This document shows positions 56,201 to 64,000 of a DNA stretch of 64,000 nt, piece after piece. The notes beneath the pieces are model-generated. The model was not told the DNA's origin. It made no database searches and worked only from the letters and a program-made list of their open reading frames with translations. Source of the stretch: Brugia malayi. Taxonomy: Eukaryota > Nematoda > Chromadorea > Rhabditida > Onchocercidae. The stretch is from assembly GCF_000002995.4 (NCBI RefSeq), contig NW_025062477.1, positions 7,350,649 through 7,414,648 on the forward strand, written 5' to 3'. Position 1 is the stretch's first letter. Each line of letters opens with the position of its first letter. The translations under genes were made by a program, and so were the position numbers.

Positions 56201-59200
56201 GGCATCTTGTCTGTTCTTTTTTAAAAGAAATTTCGAATAATTCAACAAAACTTAACTTATGAACATTGCTGACCAGTTTGTTGAATTATTCAAATTTTGA
56301 CATTCTTTGTAATGATTATACCATTAAAAAACTTTGTCAAAGACTAGTTAAAGTAATGTTCATCCGTCACCACTGTATCTACAAAAAGCATCCTGCAGCC
56401 TCAGGAAATACCTACTTCATCCATGAGTTTAAACAATAACGATATTCGATTAAGAGCAACATCAGCAAACATAAACAAAATTCTATGATAAGTGCTATCA
56501 AATGCTTCCCCATCAAATGCCATTCAAGCGGATTGGGTAACGGTAGATGATTAATTTGATCCTTTCGATTTATATCCTCTGAAATTCAAAAACTTCATTA
56601 GCAATCAGCTTTGATAGTCACAATTCTGAACATATTGACAAAAACACTGGATTATTGCGCAGAAAATGATACTGAAGCATACTGAGATATAGTTCACTTT
56701 GCATTCGTAACACACCAACAAAACTCAATCGGTAAGCAGCCATTCCAAGATTGTAATGAGGAAGTGCTATAAATAATACACTACAAATTTGATAAGCGAT
56801 TACTAACGCTTCATCCTAAAAAAGTTAAATTTAGAAAAGAAATTAAGAAAACATCCCGAGTATCCTTCAAAATTATAGGATGAGTACTATTTTTTAAAAT
56901 ACTTTTCAGAATTTAATAATATTTACCGAAAATTTATTAAAAATGTTATTAAAATTTAAGTTGGAACTAGATTTAAAATTCTTAAATTCGAAAAAAAGTA
57001 AGCGAAAGAATTTAAGCTATCATATTTTAACCTTTAACATTTGATTCTCTAAGAAAATGACTATCATAATGCAATTCGCTCCGATGAAGAAGAATACAAT
57101 ACCAACAACAATGTACGCCAATGATGGTAAGCTGAATAGCGTTTGACACAAATAAGTAAGAGAAATTAATGATAACCTAGAATAAATGAAGTCATTAATT
57201 AAAATTCTCAAAATTTCATGAATCTGTTTATTTTTTCTTCTTGAAACCTTGATAAGAAAAAAAAAAAAGAATTTACCCGGCACAAAACAACAGGATGAAA
57301 AGTGAAACAGTATAGAAAGGACTGATAACAAAATGATCAACAGCCATAATATTATATGAAACGATGACAATAACGGCAACTATTAAATATATTATCTAAA
57401 ATAAAATATATTAATCACAAGAAGTCCTGTTACTTTAATTTGAATTCAAAGATAGAATAATTTTGAAAACAGAAACTTACAGTATGAAAGATAAAATTAG
57501 CAAGCCAATAGATAAGAGGTGTAAGACCTGATATCATTTGCAAATGTTTACTAAGTGATATACGTTCTTCAACAAGTGGCAAACAGAAGCATGCAGTAAA
57601 AAGCGAAATAGCCAGTAGCAAGAGAATTATACGGAAAGATATTATTCTAACTCTGAAATATAAATGCATCATTTGTGTCATATTAATTCGCTGTTATCAG
57701 CTGATAATTCTGGTTACTGATCATATTTTGGCTTCTCAAATATATACATAATACATATGTTTGAAAATTCTAAATATTCATTTGGAAATAAATTTCAGAA
57801 ATCAGTAGAGCCTAATTAGCTGATTGAGAATTATAAAAAGCCATAATATAACAATAAATGATCTTACATATAACTTTATTTGCTTCCAATAATTTGAAAT
57901 ACAACTTACAGTGGAATATTATTGATGTATGATGATAAACTATAATTCATTGGATGTGAATAAGTGAGAATTCCAATATTTGCAGGATCTGACGAACTCT
58001 GCGAGCGTAAAATTGCGTTATGATAAGCATTGGTGAAAATAGGTAACGAATGCCATAATTTGTTATTGAACCATATCTTAAAATACTTTCAACGTAATTA
58101 TTAATTTTATAATCAACCCAATTTAACAATATCTTTTTGGGAGATCACTTAATATTTTTTATCATATCAGTGTTCATTATTGTGCATATGCCGACTCAAA
58201 TTCTCACAGCTTTAGCACTTGTCATCAATTAACCCAAGCATATTCCCCTACGACATCTGAATTAGCATCTTTCTTATCACCAACATAGTTCATTTATAAC
58301 TAGTAATCTCCTCTTTGCCTCAATAGTTTGCCCAATTTTACCAAACATTATTTATCCGAACCAGTAATAAAGCAAGTTCGATCAGTTATAGCTGTTTAAC
58401 TTCAATTTAAATGAATGATCTGTTCCTGCCTGATACGATCAATCTATGCATTTCAGTACTTCCCATTTATTTTTTCAATTCTTTTTTAAATAAACCGCAA
58501 AAGGTCGTCTTTTTTTCATTTAAATATTCTTTATATTGCTCGCTTGCATTCCGTTATTGAATCCAATATTGATGTCCAGTGAGATTCTATAATCTTTGTC
58601 TATTTTGTCATTTCTTGTATCAATCTATTTATAGCAAATCTTCCTTACCTCAATTCCTCTTCCTTTTCTATCCTTTCTTAACAGTAACCATTTTTTTAAA
58701 AATTTTTTTTCGGTTTAACATCTATTTCTTACTATCTCCATTATCTACTTTTTATCCAACTAAAGTTTCTTTTCATCTTCTCTTAGACTGCAACTCTCTT
58801 TCTATTAGTAATAAATATACTACCGTCATGCTTTCTCAATTATTCCTTCTTATCATTGTTTATGGGAGGCATCACCAGTTGGTTAATTTTTATTCATTTG
58901 TGTTTCTTTCGAAATTCTCTAGTCGAAATGACATTCTCTAACTTCTGTCCTTCGTTTTTCAACAGAAAACTGTGAGTACTCGATAATTCCAGATATATTC
59001 AGTACTTTCCTGATTATTCGTTTATCAGGTAATTCTTTTCAGAGTTCCATTATTTTTACTTTTAAAGAATGCTGATAAACATAATAATAATTGCCTAAAG
59101 TAAACACACTCCACGCGGCATTTGTTAATCAGACTGGATGGAATGATTCGAATGTAACTCAGGCATTGAAAGCAAAATTGATTTTTTCCTGCTCCGGATG

Positions 59201-62200
59201 CGACCAGAAAATATAACAGAGATAGTGATGTGATTATTATTATCAATGTTGCTATCAGTACTGTTGTAATGATAAAGAACTCATCATCTAATGATGTCTC
59301 AAATTTGGAGTGTATTCTAACGAAACTAACGTCCTTTTTTTCATTTTTTTTTGACTATTGAAAGGCGAATGCCTATCTCAGAACTACCTGTAAAATATTT
59401 TAACTAAAAATCAATTACCTTACTGTTTTCCTCCGTGTCAAAATTTGCCATTGAAACAACAACAAGATCCTTAAAAGTTCTATTCCGAGGCTTGAATGGG
59501 TTCTCAACAAAGCTTACATTGGCTATAGCATGCTGCCAATCAATTTTCCATACTTTTGCTGCTTTCTCCATAAAACTCACTAAAATAAACTTAAAGAAAA
59601 GACATAAAACAAATAGAATTTCTAAATTGATGAAAAAGCTTCCAAAAAAAAAGAAATTTCAAAGTTAATTTAACTAAAAATTCACGAATTCAGCTTAAGT
59701 CACTGTACAATATAGCAATTTCATTGTAATCTTTTTTAAATAATTCCAAGAACAAATCTGAGAAATCAAAAACTAAACACTTACATAAATTATGCCAACC
59801 AATTTGCGCATACGATTTTTCTGTATCATTCAAGGCGACTGTGCTGAACTGTGCAAACTGCCAACCGCCAATCCTTGAGAATATGAAAATTAAATGCAAA
59901 AGTTTTTTTTTGGAAATTTGAATTGGAAAGAAGTATTTTTATATTTATGCCAGAATAACACGAGCCTAGTGAATGAACTGAAATCAACAATCCAGTATTA
60001 AGTACTATTTAGCAATTTGTTTTTTTTTTTAATACTTATAATTAAGAAATTATTTATACGCTTACCAATTATTATTACAGAGAATGCCATATTATGGATT
60101 GAAATTTTCATTAAAAATAAATATTCTTTCCATTATCAAATACAAAACTAATGTCTGACATTTTTCAAACATTCAAAAGAGCGACAACTAACATAAAAGA
60201 ATTTTTAACAGCCAAATCAGAAGTGAGTAGTCGGAACTGCGAAATATTTCGATAAGTAACATCATAAATAATATTGGCAGTTGGAAGTGTTACATTATTC
60301 AATTTATAATTAAAATCATTTGGCGTTGTACAATTCCAACCCGATAAATCACAACCGCATCTTGAAAAATGGTAAAAATCTTTCGAGCCTATGCCATAAT
60401 TGTTAAATTCAAAATTTCATTAAAGCCTATTTGAAATCTAATTAGGATAAGAAATTAACTGCTTGTTTATAATACTTAAACAGAAGTAATAATTAATGAG
60501 TAACAGTAATTAACGAATTGTGTTATTTCTTCTTTCCGATTAATTCGTTTTCACTTTTTGGTCCCACTTCAGATGAAATACTTTTTTTTCAAATCCATTA
60601 GTTAATATAATCGATGAACATCTCAACAATTTAAAAGATTTAAATCCATTTAATTTAAATAAAACCACAAATTTCACAAAATCATTCAACTGAAATAAAT
60701 TATTGAAATTTACTAATTCAGAAAAAACGCACTTTTGCGGGACGTTAAAAGGAACTAATTTTGATGGCAAAGTAAGGTTTGTCAAGAAAGTAGCATTGAT
60801 GTAGCACGGATAGATTGTTCCATCCAAAGTTGGACTGAAATTCAACGAAGAAAAAAAAAAGAAATTTTATTTGAAATTTTGGATTTGGGAAAAATACAAA
60901 CAAAAAAGTTTTAAAATTGGAATTGCTGATGACAATATTACTTACCTGACAGGATTATGATTGATGCATCGAACACCAATCCCCGGAAATGACGTCATAG
61001 CTTTTAAATACTTCTCACCTTTCGTAGCCTTATTTTGATTTTCGAGGCTGCAATACCAATTTATCTATTGGTTATTTTGCAAAACTATCCAAAATATTAG
61101 TAGTAATAGTCGGTTATTGATATAATAGCAACACAACTTTAAAATTCCACAAAAATATTTTAAAATAATTAGATTTTAAAGGATTAGTCCAGTTTATAGG
61201 ACAAGAAATCATTTAACTCAACGAATTGTTATTTCACATGATGATCGAACCTGAAGTAACCTAACGTCCAGTTTCCATAAATTCCACTGATTAATTCCAA
61301 GGGAGGTGCCGTTTCCGGTTTATAGCTTGAATAATGTTTGCTAAGAAATTTGCTGTACACTTCAACTCCAAACACCAAAATGATTGGTATTAGAAACTGA
61401 AAATATTCGAAATCAATTTTGAAATTACAGGTACTATTGCAAGCAGAATAGTTGCAATAATAAAAATAAGTACGTGACAACATCCTTACCATTATTAACA
61501 AAGTCAATATTGCTCGGACACCTGCGCTTTTACTTCAATTTATTCATCAAGAATATTCCTCTAAGCCCAACTTTTTTCTGGAACACTTTTGTCTACGTCT
61601 GCTATGACAACAGGATCTACATCTGCTATGGCAAAGGATATCATTTGAATCGTTTAAAATATTCTAACTCAAACCTCGACAAATATAATCATAATATTTC
61701 GCCTGGATTCATTCAAACGTTTGTTAATAACGGTTCTAAAATGTTGTTTCCGTAAAGAAGCCTTATTGTGCACATATTCCACGGATGGATGTTTATGATC
61801 TGTAGTGAAAGTAACAATTTTAGTACAAGTGTAGGTTAACTATTACATTTACCTAAAGTTTGGATTTTCATTTAACTTGATTAGAAATGCATCTACATCT
61901 TTATTACTTTAAATAATTATTTCACTAAATTCAATCCTAGTTGATAAAATTATGTAACGAATGCTGAGATGTATTCCAAACTTTATACATTTCAACTTTA
62001 CTTATTAAGTAAAAAATGATTGGTAGTAAAAAGTTATAGTCACAGGTACCTGTTACTGATAATGTGTGTGATTCACTTGTAGAATTATCCAAGGCATTTT
62101 CGTTGACAGAGTATAGAAGACTGTGCAGACTCCTGGAAAGGTAAGAACAGCAACATTTATCATAATCCTTTTTCAAGGCTTGTTCTTCTGCTGGCGCTAA

Positions 62201-64000
62201 TTGCAAGAAAATCTGGAACATTCCGGATAAATGGATTATTTAATGAAAGATGATAACTTGAAATTAATTATAAGAAAGAACGAATAAACCGACACATACT
62301 TGAGAAATTTTCAAATCCTTAATTTCTTTCTGATACTAAAATTTCCGGAAGTAAATAAGTTTATTTGGAAAGTGATTTCAAGCCAAAATATCCAATCTTT
62401 TCACTTAATAACGATGAAAAGTCAAACAATTTACCTGCTGAAGTGTTGGAGATGTAATACTATAATTTGTAATGTTGAGTTCATGTTTTGCTTTCTCAAT
62501 TTTTTCAAATAACCTATAATTAATTTAGACTTGTAAATATGGAATTAATTTTAAATAGCAGTGAAAAATTATATACTATTTGATAAAACAAGAGACAGAA
62601 AGAACAACAAAGCGAAAAACAAAAATCAACGGGAAATAAAAATTCGATTTTGTTCAAAAAAAAAATTCATTTATGTGTTTTATTTATGTGTTTATTTATG
62701 TGTTTTTTTTTTTTTTTTTGATAGCAGTGAAAAATTATATTCTTTTTCTTATGAAAAGAAAACGAATTCTCTTTTTTCTGTCTCAAACTAGAGCAAATAA
62801 TTCAAGAAAAAATAAGTTTTTCAATTAGGAAAAAAGCCAACTGCTTTAATTGATTCGCAGTTAAATCGATAGGTAAGCGATACAATGCTTCATTTTCATA
62901 TTGTTCCACAAGTACACATTGTCCATCAGTTTGTTTCAGCAAAAAATTTTCCAAAGAACTTTCACATACTTCTGCAGTATTCTGAAATTTCGAAAAATAA
63001 GAAGTGAAAGAGCAAAATTCAATTACATATATATGAAACTTGAAGAAGTTTAATATTTCCTTCAATTACTTATTATTAACAAATGCGTGATGAAACTTGT
63101 ATTTTAAATTCTAGAAATAAAAGAAAATAAATACCGATGCTTTTAAAATATTCAAATATAGTCCATTTCCAAATTTCTTTTTGAGAAACAACGGTGAGCC
63201 TGCAACCTGAAGTTGCCCTTCTGATATTATAGCAATACGATCAGCCAATAAATCTGCTTCATCCATACGATGTGTTGATAAGATTATCGTACGATCTAGA
63301 AAAGGTCACTTACTCTTTCCGAATTTTAAGATCTCGCATAGCAAATCATTCCACAAATAGGGAAACTCATAAAAATAAGTTGATAACCACCGCCCAATTT
63401 CTTAGCTGTTTAGTTCGTTAGATACCTATCGTTTTTACTACTAAATTTTAAGTGAAACTAAGCCTTTTTTATTTCTGATCAATATATCCCAAATAGAACG
63501 TCGTGCATGGGCATCCACATCCGCTGTTGGTTCATCGAGAATTATCAACTTTGAACCACCAATTAAAGCAATACCAATACATAACTTACGTTTCATACCA
63601 CCTACAATTTATTACGCAAAAAATTAAAGTAAAATGTTGTTTCAATGCATTGATTGTATTATAAAGAATTTATTACAAAAACTTACTTACCTGAAAGATG
63701 GCTACAAAGTTTGTTTTTTGAGGAAGTGAAACCAAGATCCTCCACTGTTCTATCGACCTCACCATTAAGTCGATCGCTTGGAATGCCTTTTAAAGCACCA
63801 TAAAATTTCAATTGTTCGATAACGGTCAACCTAACACAACAAGCATGTGATAAAGATTAAAATACGTACAGTGCAACAAGTTTACAACTGTTTGTAATAC
63901 CTTAAAAGATATAATTAAACATAGAAATTTGAACGAAACTTACTTATCAAAGAGAATATTATACTGTGGACATATACCAATGAAACGACGTATGGTACGC
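53256..64000 (-). CDS. ABCA-type ABC transporter, C-terminal two thirds (5' end outside window)
   Basis: ABCA transporters move lipids across membranes and have two transmembrane halves and two nucleotide-binding domains. Twenty-eight minus-strand exons, from the right edge (64000-63944) to 53360-53256, join in perfect phase to about 1235 residues. Order: end of NBD1 (Q-loop [10 protein letters not shown], signature [14 protein letters not shown], Walker [22 protein letters not shown]), linker ending [13 protein letters not shown], first helix of the second half ([14 protein letters not shown]), large extracellular loop with [20 protein letters not shown] and AILRS, then membrane exons ([37 protein letters not shown]), NBD2 ([69 protein letters not shown]) and C-terminal [19 protein letters not shown]. 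The best match is the ABCA1/CED-7 group. The intron at 63463 needs a GC donor. NBD1's D-loop is atypical (TADVDA). Confidence 0.95.
58077..59418. other. Large ABCA intron with an unexplained open stretch
   Basis: This 1342-base intron separates TEENSK from [10 protein letters not shown] in the ABCA gene. On the minus strand, 59361-59025 is open and encodes an acidic segment ([10 protein letters not shown]), a strong membrane helix ([20 protein letters not shown]) and a Cys-containing part ([20 protein letters not shown]). It has no ATG in frame. The plus strand at 58579-58941 is also open but T-rich and low in complexity. Neither is needed for the ABCA frame. Confidence 0.4.

Noticed and set aside
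58579..58941. 120-codon plus-strand open frame in the ABCA intron
   Set aside because: T-rich, low-complexity hydrophobic translation without a start context, splice partners or family features.

Overview
The window looks like nuclear DNA of a small-genome metazoan, most likely a nematode and by its general character a filarial (clade III) worm. It is AT-rich, the genes are cut into many short exons by introns of roughly 80 to 1400 bases, the gene products are animal ones (CCT8, AHCY, NXT1, ABCA, ANKFY1), and there is an innexin, a family absent from vertebrates as gap-junction channels of this type. I saw no prokaryotic genes, operonic bacterial structure, CRISPR array, rRNA, tRNA or SL-RNA gene. 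The species assignment is inference.

Layout, left to right. 1-4900: remains of a CSB/ERCC6 SNF2-family repair ATPase on the minus strand. Its pieces are in the wrong order (C-terminal helicase exons lie upstream of the N-terminal exons), it has an in-frame stop in place of a conserved Trp, and two copies of a MITE-like element are inserted in it. 6150-7940 (+): anamorsin/CIAPIN1. 8390-10145 (+): unrecognised basic-tailed protein. 11500-13670 (-): unrecognised single-pass membrane protein, incompletely resolved. 14232-14812 (+): secreted Thr/Glu/Gly-rich protein. 14813-17256: gene-free stretch with repeats and segments of different base composition. 17257-21301 (+): CCT8. 21912-24824 (+): S-adenosylhomocysteine hydrolase. 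25237-26012 (-): NXT1/p15. 26984-29155 (+): small type I membrane protein. 29156-32606: no gene recognised. 32607-36272 (+): FAAH2-like amidase. 37570-46130 (+): 22-exon ANKFY1/Rabankyrin-5. 47160-47699 (+): small membrane protein. 48866-51689 or beyond (+): innexin. 53256-64000 (-): 28 exons of an ABCA-type lipid transporter, running off the right edge.

The exon models for CIAPIN1, CCT8, AHCY, NXT1, FAAH2, ANKFY1 and ABCA were built by hand from splice sites and reading frame, and phases agree across every junction (one FAAH2 donor excepted). The genes do not form one pathway: they are housekeeping functions (Fe-S assembly, chaperonin, methyl cycle, mRNA export) next to membrane and lipid genes (amidase, endosomal FYVE protein, gap junction, ABCA). 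The points most worth a second look are the scrambled CSB locus with its MITE-like insertions, a run of five GC-AG introns whose donors are fixed by reading frame, unusual active-site or D-loop residues in the amidase and ABCA, and several lineage-specific membrane or secreted proteins. I found no clear sign of a wholly new system.
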